Source: Coralloluteibacterium thermophilum
GTDB lineage: Bacteria; Pseudomonadota; Gammaproteobacteria; Xanthomonadales; Xanthomonadaceae
Length of the DNA stretch: 64,000 bases
NCBI RefSeq assembly: GCF_042654365.1
Contig: NZ_JBHSGG010000030.1
Coordinates: 1 to 64,000, forward strand
Reading direction: 5' to 3'
Both the position numbers and the translations under genes were made by a program. Shown piece by piece: positions 8,838-18,014 of the stretch. The notes under the pieces were generated by a model. The model did not search any database. It was given only the letters and a program-made list of their open reading frames with translations, and had not been told where the DNA came from. Each line of letters begins with the position of its first letter. Within the stretch, counting starts at the first letter, position 1.

Positions 8838-9850
8838 CGCAGCGTCTCCATGGCGTCCAGCAGCCCGTCGACCTCGTCGTCGCCGACGCCCCGCAGGTGC
8901 CCGCGGTTGCCCGGCTTGACCCGCTGGGGATCGGTCAGGAAGCGCCCGATGTACTCGCGGTCGAAGCCGCGCCGGCCCAGCACCATGGCGCGTGCGCCGA
9001 CGTGGCGCAGATCGGGCCCCGCCTCCTCCGGCGCGGGCCCGCCGGGCAGTTGGTGGCAGGCCGCACAGCCCGCGTCGCCCAGCGCGGCCGCGCCGGCGGG
9101 CACGGCCGCGGCGGGGCCGCCGACTTCGCGGCTGCGGCGCCAGGCTTCGAACTCCTCCATGGGCGCGGCGGTGGCGACGAAGGACATCAGCGCGTGCTGC
9201 GCGCCGCAGAACTCGGCGCACTGGCCGCGGAACTCGCCCGGCGCCTCCGCCATCAGGCGCAGGGTGTTGTCGCGGCCGGGGATCATGTCGAGCTTGCCGC
9301 CGAGCTGCGGGATCCAGAAGCTGTGGATCACGTCCACGCTGCGCACCGTGATCTCGGCCAGCTCGCCGACCGGCAGCCACAGTTCGTTGGCGGTGACCGC
9401 CTCCGCCCAGCCCCGCTCCGCATCGGCGGGATAGCGCACCTCCCACCACCACTGGTGCCCGGTGACCTCGATCCGCAGCGTGGGCACCTCGCCGGCGAAC
9501 ACCATGCGCCGCCCCACCGTGGTGCCGTAGATCAGCAGTGCCGTCAGCACGGTGATGGGGAACAGCAGGCCGCCGACGAGGATGAAGGGGTTCGGGCGCA
9601 GCCGCGGGCGGCGTTCCGGCGCGCGCAGGGTGGCGTAGATCACCAGCCCCATCACCAGCGCGAAGATCGCGCTGGCGCCCACCAGCATCACCCACCAGGC
9701 CTCGGCCGCGGCCGCCGCCGCGGGGCCGCGCGGATCCAGCGAGGACTGCTCGCCCGCGCAGGCCGCCAGCAGCGCGGCGGCGCCCGCGACGGCGATGCGC
9801 GGGGCCGGGAGCGGTGCACGATGACGGGGCGCGGGCGATGTGCCGGGCAT
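8834..9850 (-). CDS. coxB: Cytochrome c oxidase subunit II with fused cytochrome c domain
   Basis: A 338-residue subunit II of a caa3 oxidase. It has a lipoprotein-type signal (LLAAC, Cys31), two membrane helices (about 52-75 and 90-112), and a cupredoxin domain with the aromatic patch GHQWWWEV. The CuA ligands are H176, C211, E213, C215, H219 and M222. A C-terminal heme-c domain has CAACH at 262-266. It accepts electrons from soluble cytochrome c and passes them to CuA. An AGGAG ribosome site lies 5-6 bases before the ATG. It is the first gene of the oxidase operon. Oddity: the usual KPGN-x-MP heme loop reads KPGNRGHLR, so the expected axial Met is absent and His318 is the nearest candidate ligand. 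Confidence 0.93.
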   Translation of the reverse strand: MPGTSPAPRHRAPLPAPRIAVAGAAALLAACAGEQSSLDPRGPAAAAAAEAWWVMLVGASAIFALVMGLVIYATLRAPERRPRLRPNPFILVGGLLFPITVLTALLIYGTTVGRRMVFAGEVPTLRIEVTGHQWWWEVRYPADAERGWAEAVTANELWLPVGELAEITVRSVDVIHSFWIPQLGGKLDMIPGRDNTLRLMAEAPGEFRGQCAEFCGAQHALMSFVATAAPMEEFEAWRRSREVGGPAAAVPAGAAALGDAGCAACHQLPGGPAPEEAGPDLRHVGARAMVLGRRGFDREYIGRFLTDPQRVKPGNRGHLRGVGDDEVDGLLDAMETLR

Positions 9851-10004
9851 GCGGCTCCTGGTCCGGAACGGCCGGCACTGCCGGCGGAAGGGCGAAGGCG
9901 CGTCGCGCCGGGGCGCCTGCCGCAGGGGCGGCGTGGCTGCGACAGCCTGCGTTCCGGGACGTATGCGCTGCGTCGAGCCGCAGGACGCCGCGCGGTCGGG
10001 CCGC

Positions 10005-12563
10005 TCAGCCCGGGACGGGCCGCCCGTCGAGCAGCGCGTCGAGGACCTCGCGCAGGCGTTCCGCCGTGCCCGGCTTGGGAATCACCGGCACGTCGCGGTA
10101 GGCCGCCGGGATCGAGGCCCGGTCGTGGTCCCCGGTGGCGAAGGCGAAGGGGATCGCGTCGCCCGCGAGCCGCGCGGCGACCGGCAGTGCGTCGCGGCCG
10201 CCGCCCAGGTGCACGTCGATCACCGCGACGCCGATGCCGCCGGCGTCGAGGATGCGCAGGGCGTCCTCGACCGTCGCCGCGATCTCCACCTGCGCGGCGC
10301 CGAGGCGCCGCAGCGCGTGCTCGGTGTCCATGGCGATGAGCATGTTGTCCTCCAGCACCAGCGCCGCCAGGCCCTCGACCGGCGAACCGGCGGGGGCGGG
10401 CCCCGGGACGGAGGCCCCGGGAGGCGGCACCGTGCGGAGATGGGCCGCGGGCACCACGAACAGGGCCTCGACGCCCGCCGGCAGGTAGCGGACCTCCGCC
10501 CTGCCCCCCAGTTCGTGCGGGATGGCGCGGCGGATCAGGGTCGAGCCGAAGCCCTGCTGCGCCGGCGGCGTCACCGGCGGCCCGTCGCGCTCGGCCCAGG
10601 CGATGCGGCAGTCGCCGGTCGCGTCGATCTCCCAGCGCACCTCGACCCGCCCTTCCGGGCGGCTCAGCGAACCGGCCTTGGCCGCGTTCGTCGCCATCTC
10701 GTGCAGCACCAGGGCCAGCGCCGAACGCGCCCTGGCATCGAGCAGCACCTGCGGTCCTGTCAAGGCGAAGCGGCCCTCGCGCCCGTGGTAGGGCGCGAGT
10801 TCGGCCTCGACCAGGTCGCGCAGGGTGCCGATCTGCGTGCGCGCGTCGTACTGGTCGTGGGCGAAGGCCAGCGCGCGGATGCGCCCTTCGAGCGTCTCCA
10901 CGAAGTCCTTGACGTCGGTGGCGGTCTCGGCGCTGTGCATCACCATCGACTGCATCAGCGCCAGCATGTTCTTGACGCGATGGTTGAGCTCCGCGATGAC
11001 CAGCGCCTGGCTCCCGGCGCCCGCCGCGGCGGCCTCGCCGGGGCGCCGCATCCGCAGCTCGGCCAGGCTGTCGCCCAGGCGCCCGGCCACCCGGCGCTCG
11101 GCCGCGCTCCAGGGCGCGCTGGTGCCGCGCGCGGCCTGGGTCCAGGCGGCGAAGCTGGCGCGCGGAGACAGCCGGCCCATGCTGTCGGTCCGGTAGGGGC
11201 GGTTGGGATCGCCCGCCCAGGACACCGTCTCCACCACCTCGCGGCGGAACAGGAGCAGCCAGTCGCCGTCCGTGCCGAGCGGCACGCCGAGCGCGCCGCT
11301 GGCGTCCCGGGCATACGCGGACGCCTCCTCCAGCAGTCCGCCCAGCGCATGCGTGCAGGGCACCGCCTCGCCGCGCGCGGCCAGTGCGCGCACGATGGCG
11401 GGGATGGCCGCAGGCGGCGGCGTGGCGCCGTCGCCCCGCCAGGTCCCGCCGAGGAACAGGCCCGCCCCGTCGCAGGGCACCAGCCTGCGCAGCGCGACCA
11501 GGCGCCCGGCCAGGACCGCGAACGGATCCTCCGCGACCCCGAGGCCGGCGACGATCTCGTCGTGGACGATGCGCGCCCGCGAGGCGTAGTCGAAGTCCTC
11601 GGCGCGTTCGCGCGAGGCCACCTGCATCGAATAGAACATCCCGAACAGGTCGGCGGCCGCGCGCACGTCGATCGGCAGGCGGCGCGGCGTCGCGTGGTGG
11701 CAGGCGATCAGCCCCCACAGTGCGCCTTCGCACAGCACCGAGACCGACATCGAGCAGGCCACGCCCATGTTCCGGAGGTATTCCAGGTGCACCGGCGCCA
11801 CGCTGCGCAGCGCGGTCAGGCCGAGATCGAGCGGCTGCCCGTCGCCGTCGCGCGCCGGCAGCACCGGCACCGGCGCGTAGCGCGCATCGGGGATCAGCCG
11901 GATGCGGTTGCGGCGGTACAGCTCGCGCGCCTGCGGCGGGATGTCGGACGCCGGGTAGTGCAGGTCCAGGTAGGAGTCCAGGCCCGCGCGCCGGGACTCG
12001 GCGATGACCTTGCCGGTGCCGTCGTGCAGGAAGCGGTAGATCATCACCCGGTCGAAGCCGATCAGCGCGCGCATCTGCTGCGCGGCGCGGGCGTGGAACT
12101 CGGCCATGCTGCGGGTGCCGGCGAGCCGGCCGATCATGGCCTGGGCCAGCACCAGCGGGGACTGCGCGCGCAGGTGGCCGTGCTCGGCCGGCTCGATCTC
12201 CACGTGCAGGTGCGGGCCGGCGCGATGCACGGAGACGTCGCACAGCAGCGCATGCGGCCCGAAGTTGGCCTGCGCCGCGCGCTGCTGGCCCGCGTATTCG
12301 CCGCCGCCCGCGGTGACCGCGTTGCCCAGCGCGTGCAGCACCTCGCGCGACAACCAGGCGTCGAGCGAACTGCCGATCAGCGCATCGAGCGCGACGCCGA
12401 ACAGCTCGCCGGCATTGGCCGAGGCGTGGCGGATCGTCCAGCCCGGCATCGACACCGCCAGCAGCCAGCCGTGCGGCTGGATGGCGCCGGAAAGATGGAT
12501 GGGCGCGGTCGCGCACTCGCGCAGTTCCGCCTCCAGGCGCGCCGCGTTGGAATCGTCAGCCAT
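10005..12563 (-). CDS. bphP: Bacteriophytochrome histidine kinase with C-terminal receiver
   Basis: An 852-residue red/far-red photoreceptor. The N-terminal PAS domain carries the biliverdin cysteine (C17) just before APIHLSGAIQPHG. The GAF domain has the chromophore motif PASDIP and HLEYLRNMGV. The PHY domain has the tongue motif PRASF. Then comes an HWE/HisKA_2-type kinase with phospho-acceptor His528 in ELNHRVKNM, an N-box LHEMATNAAKAGSLS and the WxE element WAERDGP. It ends in a receiver domain with phospho-acceptor Asp783 (VAVIDVHLGG). Light probably sets kinase activity and phosphotransfer to its own or a separate receiver. Its start overlaps the heme oxygenase stop by 8 bp, so chromophore supply and apoprotein are translated together. 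Confidence 0.95.
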   Translation of the reverse strand: MADDSNAARLEAELRECATAPIHLSGAIQPHGWLLAVSMPGWTIRHASANAGELFGVALDALIGSSLDAWLSREVLHALGNAVTAGGGEYAGQQRAAQANFGPHALLCDVSVHRAGPHLHVEIEPAEHGHLRAQSPLVLAQAMIGRLAGTRSMAEFHARAAQQMRALIGFDRVMIYRFLHDGTGKVIAESRRAGLDSYLDLHYPASDIPPQARELYRRNRIRLIPDARYAPVPVLPARDGDGQPLDLGLTALRSVAPVHLEYLRNMGVACSMSVSVLCEGALWGLIACHHATPRRLPIDVRAAADLFGMFYSMQVASRERAEDFDYASRARIVHDEIVAGLGVAEDPFAVLAGRLVALRRLVPCDGAGLFLGGTWRGDGATPPPAAIPAIVRALAARGEAVPCTHALGGLLEEASAYARDASGALGVPLGTDGDWLLLFRREVVETVSWAGDPNRPYRTDSMGRLSPRASFAAWTQAARGTSAPWSAAERRVAGRLGDSLAELRMRRPGEAAAAGAGSQALVIAELNHRVKNMLALMQSMVMHSAETATDVKDFVETLEGRIRALAFAHDQYDARTQIGTLRDLVEAELAPYHGREGRFALTGPQVLLDARARSALALVLHEMATNAAKAGSLSRPEGRVEVRWEIDATGDCRIAWAERDGPPVTPPAQQGFGSTLIRRAIPHELGGRAEVRYLPAGVEALFVVPAAHLRTVPPPGASVPGPAPAGSPVEGLAALVLEDNMLIAMDTEHALRRLGAAQVEIAATVEDALRILDAGGIGVAVIDVHLGGGRDALPVAARLAGDAIPFAFATGDHDRASIPAAYRDVPVIPKPGTAERLREVLDALLDGRPVPG

Positions 12564-13218
12564 GCCGCATCGCCTCCCGGCGTTCTTCTTCGAGCGAATG
12601 AACCACGCTGCCGAAGGCGTCCACGGCACCGATGGCGAGCAGGCGTTCCTGCGTGGTGTCGAGGTCGGCGTCGCGCAGCAGCGCCTGGAACCGGCGCCAG
12701 CGCCCGGCGTCGGCCGCGTGGGCGGCGAGGAAGCGCGTGGCGCCGGCCTCGGGCATGGCCAGTGCGCGCACCGCGGGCAGCAGCACGCGGGCGCCGAGGC
12801 TGGAGCCTTCGATCACGTAGCGGATGCCGAGGCCGCGACCCGGGCCATCGCCGTCCAGCGCGGGCGCCGCGGGAGGCAGCGGTTCGCCCAGCGCATCGAG
12901 GTCGGCCGCGATCAGCCTCGCCCCGGCGGCGTCCCACGCGGCCGGCGCGCCGTCCGCGCGCTGCCGTGCCAGCGCGGACTCGGCGGCACGGTGGAAGCGG
13001 TACATCGCGCGGAGGAAGCGGCGGTAGCCGGCCTGGCGGGTCCGCGCGCCGAGCGCGTCGGCCAGCGCTTCCGCACGCGCGTGCAGCGGCGCCGTCGCGC
13101 GGCGAAGGAGGCCATGGCGGTCGGACGCGGGCGCGACGGGCGGTTGGGGGGATGACGTAAGTCCGTCCGGGGGGAAGGCGGTCGGCGATGATAGCCAGCC
13201 GGGGCCGGCATCGGACAC
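12556..13218 (-). CDS. bphO: Heme oxygenase supplying biliverdin to the phytochrome
   Basis: A 220-residue bacterial heme oxygenase that opens heme to biliverdin IX. The proximal heme histidine sits in LLRRATAPLHARAEAL (about residue 47). The distal-helix region is recognisable in GIRYVIEGSSLGARVLLP, which carries the family G-x-x-Y-x-x-x-G-S-x-x-G pattern. The start is GTG at 13218, preceded by a GAAG-containing purine run. The first 30 residues are proline-rich and not part of the fold, so a later start is conceivable, but no ATG or GTG was found before the fold begins. Position immediately upstream of bphP, with an 8-bp overlap, supports a dedicated role. Confidence 0.92.
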   Translation of the reverse strand: MSDAGPGWLSSPTAFPPDGLTSSPQPPVAPASDRHGLLRRATAPLHARAEALADALGARTRQAGYRRFLRAMYRFHRAAESALARQRADGAPAAWDAAGARLIAADLDALGEPLPPAAPALDGDGPGRGLGIRYVIEGSSLGARVLLPAVRALAMPEAGATRFLAAHAADAGRWRRFQALLRDADLDTTQERLLAIGAVDAFGSVVHSLEEERREAMRHG

Positions 13219-13284
13219 GTTTTCTTCACGCCGGCCTTCACGCCGCGGCGGCGGCCGTCCTCCGCCGCATGCCGCCTGCGGGGC

Positions 13285-14052
13285 TCAGCGCGCCAGGCGC
13301 ACCCACACCGGCGCGTGGTCGGAGGGCCGCTCCCAGGTGCGCGGCTCGCGGTCGATCCCGCTCGCCACGCAGCGCGCGCGCAGCGCGTCGGAGACCAGCA
13401 CCAGGTCGATGCGCAGGCCGAGGTTGCGGCGGAAGCCCGCCATCCGGTAGTCCCACCACGAGAACTGCCCGCCCTCCTCGCTGTGCAGCCGGAAGCTGTC
13501 GTGCAGGCCGAGGTCGGTGATCGCGCGCAGCGCATCGCGCTCCGGCGTGGAGCAGAGGATCTTCTCGTGCCAGGCGGCGGGATCGTGCACGTCGCGGTCG
13601 TCCGGCGCGATGTTGAAGTCGCCCAGCACCACCAGTTCCGGGTACTGCGCGATCTGCGCCGCCAGCCAGTCGCGCACCGCCGCCAGCCAACGCAGCTTGT
13701 ACTCGTACTTGACGTCGCCGACCGCCTTGCCGTTGACCACGTAGAGGTTGACCACGCGCACACCGTCGATGGTCGCCGCGATCACCCGCTTCTGCTCGTC
13801 CTCGAACCCCGGGATGGCGATGACGCAGTCCTCCGCCGGCACGCGCGAGAGCAGCGCCACGCCGTTGTAGGTCTTCTGCCCGCAGAACACGCTGCGGTAG
13901 CCCAGCGCCGCGATGTCCCCGTCGGGGAACCGCGTGTCCTCGAGCTTGGTCTCCTGCAGCGCCACCACGTCCGGCTGCGCCGCCGCGAGCCACTGCGCGA
14001 GGTGCGGCATGCGCACGTTGAGGGAGTTGACGTTCCAGCTGGCGATTTTCAT
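13285..14052 (-). CDS. xthA: Exodeoxyribonuclease III
   Basis: A 255-residue AP endonuclease/3'-5' exonuclease of the EEP superfamily that acts in base excision repair. Visible motifs in order are SWNVNSLNVR (metal-binding Asn), LQETKLED (catalytic Glu), YVVNGKAVG, LGDFNIAPDDRDVHDP (Asp/Asn active site), RIDLVLVS and SDHAPVWV (catalytic Asp-His). Length is normal. It is transcribed away from the threonine aldolase gene. The 167 bp between them hold an inverted pair of heptamer repeats. Confidence 0.96.
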   Translation of the reverse strand: MKIASWNVNSLNVRMPHLAQWLAAAQPDVVALQETKLEDTRFPDGDIAALGYRSVFCGQKTYNGVALLSRVPAEDCVIAIPGFEDEQKRVIAATIDGVRVVNLYVVNGKAVGDVKYEYKLRWLAAVRDWLAAQIAQYPELVVLGDFNIAPDDRDVHDPAAWHEKILCSTPERDALRAITDLGLHDSFRLHSEEGGQFSWWDYRMAGFRRNLGLRIDLVLVSDALRARCVASGIDREPRTWERPSDHAPVWVRLAR

Positions 14053-14064
14053 GGGGCGGCATTG

Positions 14065-14204
14065 TGAAGCGGGAATCGGGAATGGGGAATCGGGAACGGA
14101 AGGCTGGACGCATCCGGACGCTCACGGCACAGGCGGCCGCTACCATGCGCAGCCGGCACGCCCCGCAGCCGTCCGGGTCCCGATTCCCCATTCCCACTTC
14201 CCGC
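14065..14204. repeat. Inverted pair of GGGAATC-type heptamer repeat arms
   Basis: The left arm (about 14068-14098) reads as four heptads of the form GGGAATC/GGGAATG on the plus strand. The right arm (about 14176-14204) is the same on the minus strand, and about 75 bp of unrelated sequence separates them. Each arm has four GGG runs spaced by four bases, which fits a G-quadruplex pattern. The whole unit could also fold as a long hairpin. Related copies lie at 21676-21855, 24678-24849, 29203-29240, 32412-32527 and 53029-53066. Confidence 0.85.
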
Positions 14205-14219
14205 CTTTTCCGAAACCCC

Positions 14220-15239
14220 ATGCCCATCGACCTCCGCTCCGACACCGTCACCCGTCCCACCGCGGCCATGCGCGCGGCGATGCTGGAGGCCGAGGTCGGG
14301 GACGACGTGTACGGCGAGGATCCGACGGTCAACGCGCTGCAGGCGCGGCTGGCGGGCGAGCTGGGCTTCGAGGATGCGCTGTTCGTGCCGACCGGCACGC
14401 AGTCGAACCTGCTGGCGCTGATGAGCCACTGCGCGCGCGGGGACGAGTACCTCGTGGGCATGGACGCGCACGCGTACAGGTACGAGGGCGGCGGCGCCGC
14501 GGTGCTGGGCGCGATCCAGCCGCAGCCCATCGTGCAGGCGGACGACGGCACCATCCCGCTCGACGTCGCGCGCGCGATGGTCAAGCCCGTCGACCCGCAC
14601 TTCGCGCGCACCCGCCTGCTCTGCCTGGAGAACACCTGGCACGGGCGCGTGCTGCCGATGGACTACCTCGCCGAGGCGCGCGCGTTCTGCGACGCCCACG
14701 GCCTCGCCCTGCACCTCGACGGCGCGCGCCTGTTCAACGCCGCGGTGGCGCTGGAGGTGCCGGCCCGCGCCATCGCCCGCCACTTCGACAGCGTCTCGGT
14801 CTGCCTGTCCAAGGGCCTCGGCGCGCCGGTGGGCTCGGTGCTGCTGGGCAACCGCGACCTGATCGAGCGCGCGCGGCGCTGGCGCAAGGTCGCCGGCGGC
14901 GGCTGGCGCCAGGCCGGCATGCTCGCCGCCGCCGCGCTGTACGCCCTCGACCACCACGTCGCGCGGCTGGCCGACGACCACGCGCGCGCGGCGCGGCTCG
15001 CCGCCCTGCTGGAGGATGCGCCGGCGGTGCGCGTGGTGGCGCAGCACACCAACATGCTGTTCGTCGAGGTCGCGCCCGAGCGCCTCGCGGCGTTCAGGGC
15101 GCACACCGAGGCCGCGGGCATCGCGATGTCCATCGGCACCCTGCCGAGCGTGCGCATGGTCGTGCACCTGGACATCGACGACGCGGCGATCGCGCGCACG
15201 GCCGAGGTGCTGCGCGCCTTCCCGGCGCGGGCGGCATGA
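14220..15239 (+). CDS. ltaE: Low-specificity L-threonine aldolase
   Basis: A 339-residue PLP-dependent aldolase that cleaves L-threonine or allo-threonine to glycine and acetaldehyde. The N-terminus LRSDTVTRPT and the segment GDDVYGEDPTVN are diagnostic for the beta-eliminating lyase/threonine aldolase family. The PLP lysine is K198 in SVCLSKGLGAPVGSV, with LHLDGARLFNA upstream. Start ATG 14220 begins exactly at the conserved N-terminus. The stop overlaps the next gene by 4 bp (ATGA), suggesting coupled expression with the PLD-family protein, although no functional link is obvious. Confidence 0.93.
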   Translation: MPIDLRSDTVTRPTAAMRAAMLEAEVGDDVYGEDPTVNALQARLAGELGFEDALFVPTGTQSNLLALMSHCARGDEYLVGMDAHAYRYEGGGAAVLGAIQPQPIVQADDGTIPLDVARAMVKPVDPHFARTRLLCLENTWHGRVLPMDYLAEARAFCDAHGLALHLDGARLFNAAVALEVPARAIARHFDSVSVCLSKGLGAPVGSVLLGNRDLIERARRWRKVAGGGWRQAGMLAAAALYALDHHVARLADDHARAARLAALLEDAPAVRVVAQHTNMLFVEVAPERLAAFRAHTEAAGIAMSIGTLPSVRMVVHLDIDDAAIARTAEVLRAFPARAA

Positions 15240-16702
15240 GCGCCGGCGCGGACCGCCGCGACGGCCGCCGCGCCCGGCTGCGGCGCGGCCTCGGCCTGCT
15301 GCTCGCGCTCTACCTCGCCAGCGCCGCCTGGCAGGCCTGGAAGCCCCTGCCGCCGGGCATCGGCGAGGCGCAGCCGCTGCGCGCCAGCGCGGACGTACGC
15401 TTCCTCGCCGACCGCACCTGGGTCGATGCCGAAGGCCGGCGCCACAGCGAGCAGGTCATCTTCGACGAGATCCTCGCGCTGATCGGGCAGGCGCAGCGCC
15501 TCGTCGTGCTCGACATGTTCCTGTTCAACGCCTTCGGCAGCGCGCCGGACGAGGACGGCCGCGCGCTCAGCAGCGAACTGAGCGAGGCGCTCGCCGCGCG
15601 TCTCGCGGAGGTGCCGACGCTGAAGGCGGTGCTGATCACCGACCCGGTCAACACCGTCTACGGCGGCGTGGCCGCGCCGCACCTGGCGGCGCTGGAGGCG
15701 GCCGGTGCGACCGTGATCGTCACCGACCTCGACCGCCTGCGCGCCCCCAATCCGCTGTGGTCGGGACCGTGGCGCGCCTGCTGCGCCTGGCTCGGCAACG
15801 ATCCCCACGGCGGCTGGCTGCCCAGCCCGTTCGGCCCCGAGCGCGTGACCCTGCGCAGCTACGGCCACCTGCTGAACTTCAACGCCAACCACCGCAAGAC
15901 CCTGGTGGTCGACGCCGGCGACGACTGGGTCGGCCTGGTGGCCTCGGCCAATCCGCACGACGCCAGCCGGGCGCACGGCAACGTCGCCCTGCGCTTCTCG
16001 GGGCCGGCCGTGCTCGACCTGCTGGACACCGAGCACGCGGTGGCGGCCATGTCCGGCACCGAGCTGCGCCTGCCGGACCCGCTGCCGGTCGATGCCCCCA
16101 TCGAGGACGTGCTTGGTGCGCGGGTGCAGGTGCTGACCGAGGGCCGCATCCGCGACGCCCTGCTGTCGATGCTCGCCGCCGCGGGCGCCGGCGACCGCAT
16201 CGACGTCGCCGCGTTCTACCTCTCGCACCGCGGCGTGATCGCGGCGCTGCGCGATGCGCATGCGCGCGGCGCCGCCGTGCGCGTGCTGCTCGACCCCAAC
16301 CGCGACGCCTTCGGCCGCACCAAGAACGGCGTGCCCAACCGCCAGGTCGCGCGCGAACTGCATGCCGCGGGGGTGCCGGTGCGCTGGTGCGACACCCACG
16401 GCGAGCAGTGCCACGCCAAGCTCGTCCTGCTGCGGCGTGCGGACGGGGACGCCGAGCTGGTCGCCGGCTCGGCCAACTTCACCCGCCGCAACCTCGACGA
16501 CCTCAACCTCGAGACCAGCCTGCGCGTGCTGGCGACGGAGGACGACCCGGCCGTGGCCGACGCCGCGGCCTGGTTCGAGGAGCAGTGGTCGAACACGCCC
16601 GAGCGCCGTTACAGCCTGCCCTACCCCGCCTACGCCGACGACGCGCGCCTGCGCGTGCTGCTCTACCGCATCGGCGAGGCGACCGGGCTGTCCACCTTCT
16701 GA
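15236..16702 (+). CDS. Phospholipase D-family protein (cardiolipin synthase-like)
   Basis: A 488-residue protein with an N-terminal membrane anchor (about residues 17-33) and two PLD half-sites. The first is NANHRKTLVVDAGDDW (HxK(x)4D) and the second is QCHAKLVLLRRADGD followed by GSANFTRRNLDD. It belongs to the phosphatidylserine/phosphatidylglycerophosphate/cardiolipin synthase superfamily. Whether it makes cardiolipin or hydrolyses a phosphodiester cannot be told. It is larger than nucleases of the family and has a long segment between the half-sites. Its start overlaps the threonine aldolase stop by 4 bp. Confidence 0.88.
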   Translation: MSAGADRRDGRRARLRRGLGLLLALYLASAAWQAWKPLPPGIGEAQPLRASADVRFLADRTWVDAEGRRHSEQVIFDEILALIGQAQRLVVLDMFLFNAFGSAPDEDGRALSSELSEALAARLAEVPTLKAVLITDPVNTVYGGVAAPHLAALEAAGATVIVTDLDRLRAPNPLWSGPWRACCAWLGNDPHGGWLPSPFGPERVTLRSYGHLLNFNANHRKTLVVDAGDDWVGLVASANPHDASRAHGNVALRFSGPAVLDLLDTEHAVAAMSGTELRLPDPLPVDAPIEDVLGARVQVLTEGRIRDALLSMLAAAGAGDRIDVAAFYLSHRGVIAALRDAHARGAAVRVLLDPNRDAFGRTKNGVPNRQVARELHAAGVPVRWCDTHGEQCHAKLVLLRRADGDAELVAGSANFTRRNLDDLNLETSLRVLATEDDPAVADAAAWFEEQWSNTPERRYSLPYPAYADDARLRVLLYRIGEATGLSTF

Positions 16703-16779
16703 CGTACGGCGCGCGCGGGGCCCGCGGCCGGAACTAGACTCCGCCCGCTCCTTCCCACCGTCGGCACGCGGAGTCGCGC

Positions 16780-17460
16780 ATGTACGTCCTGCACATCGCC
16801 AACAAGAACTACTCGTCGTGGTCGCTCCGCCCCTGGGTGCTGCTGCACGCGCTCGGCATCCCGTTCGAGGAACGCCTGCTGCCGTTCCCGCCGGACGGCG
16901 ACTGGAGCGCCTTCCGGGCGCTGTCGCCGACCGGGCAGGTCCCGCTGCTGGAGGACGCCGGCACCGTGGTCTGGGACTCGCTCGCCATCGTCGAGTACCT
17001 CGCCGAGCGCCATTCCGGCGTGTGGCCGGAGGACGCCGCCGCGCGCGCCTGGGCCCGCTGCGCCGCCGCGGAGATGCACGCAGGCTTCCAGGCCCTGCGC
17101 GGGACCTGCCCGATGAACTGCGGCATCCGGGCGCGCTTCGAGCGCCTGCCGCCGGCGCTCGCCGCCGACGTCGCGCGCGTGGAGGCGCTTTGGAACGACG
17201 GGCTCGCGCGCTTCGGCGGGCCCTTCCTCGCCGGTGCCGCGTTCACCGCCGCCGACGCCTTCTTCGCGCCCGTCGCCTTCCGCGTGCAGAGCTATGCCCT
17301 GCCGCTGCGCGGTCCGGCCGCGGACTACGCGCAGCGCCTGCTGGCCCTGCCGGCCATGCGCGACTGGTACCGCGCGGCCCTGGCCGAGTCCTGGCGCGAA
17401 CGCGGGCACGAGGCGGCGGTCGCGGCGGCGGTCGGCGAGGTCGAGGACCTGCGCGGGTGA
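16780..17460 (+). CDS. Glutathione S-transferase family protein
   Basis: A 226-residue protein with an N-terminal thioredoxin-like domain (residues 1-80). It contains NKNYSSWSLRPWVLL, where the serine pair stands in the usual catalytic position, and the glutathione-binding motif TGQVPLL...VWDSLAIVEYL. An all-helical C-terminal domain follows. Likely a detoxification or redox enzyme; the substrate is unknown. The stop overlaps the downstream acetyltransferase GTG by 4 bp, so the two are probably expressed together. Confidence 0.9.
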   Translation: MYVLHIANKNYSSWSLRPWVLLHALGIPFEERLLPFPPDGDWSAFRALSPTGQVPLLEDAGTVVWDSLAIVEYLAERHSGVWPEDAAARAWARCAAAEMHAGFQALRGTCPMNCGIRARFERLPPALAADVARVEALWNDGLARFGGPFLAGAAFTAADAFFAPVAFRVQSYALPLRGPAADYAQRLLALPAMRDWYRAALAESWRERGHEAAVAAAVGEVEDLRG

Positions 17461-18014
17461 GCGGCGGGACCGTCCTCGAAACCGCCCGCACGCGCCTCGG
17501 CGAACTGGTGGCGGACGACGCGCCCTTCGTCCTCGCCCTGCTGACCTCGCCCTCCTTCCTGCGCCACATCGGCGACCGCGGCGTGCACGACCTCGACGGC
17601 GCCCGCCGCTACATCGCCGACAGCGCGCAGGCCAGCTACGCGCGCCACGGCTTCGGGCTGTGGCGGGCGACGCGGCGCGAGGACGGCGCCGCCATCGGCC
17701 TGTGCGGCCTCCTCCGCCGCCCGGAGCTGCCCGCGCCCGACCTCGGCTTCGCCTTCCTGGAGACGGCGCAGGGCCAGGGCTACGGGCGCGAGACCGCCGA
17801 GGCGGTGCTGCGCCACGCACGCGCGGCGCTCGGCATCGGCCGCGTGCTCGCCATCGTCGCCGAGGGCAACGTCGCCTCGCTGGCGGTCCTGCGACACCTG
17901 GGCTTCGCCGACGCCGGCGAACACGCGCCGGGCGTGCGCCTGCTCGCGCACGCGGGCCGGCCGGCCGACGACGCGCAGCGGAGCCGACCGCCCGACTGCG
18001 CCCGCCCGGGCTGA
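17457..18014 (+). CDS. GNAT-family N-acetyltransferase (RimJ/RimL-like)
   Basis: A 185-residue protein with the RimJ/RimL-type pattern: an opening LETARTRLGELV, a central LGFAFLETAQGQGYGRETAEAVL containing the acetyl-CoA-binding Q-x-x-G-x-G/A loop, and a C-terminal NVASLAVLRHLGF. It probably acetylates a small amine or an N-terminal residue, with acetyl-CoA as donor. It starts at GTG 17457, overlapping the GST stop by 4 bp. Its stop is directly adjacent to the stop of the convergent MFS gene, leaving no room for a terminator between them. Confidence 0.88.
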   Translation: MSGGTVLETARTRLGELVADDAPFVLALLTSPSFLRHIGDRGVHDLDGARRYIADSAQASYARHGFGLWRATRREDGAAIGLCGLLRRPELPAPDLGFAFLETAQGQGYGRETAEAVLRHARAALGIGRVLAIVAEGNVASLAVLRHLGFADAGEHAPGVRLLAHAGRPADDAQRSRPPDCARPG

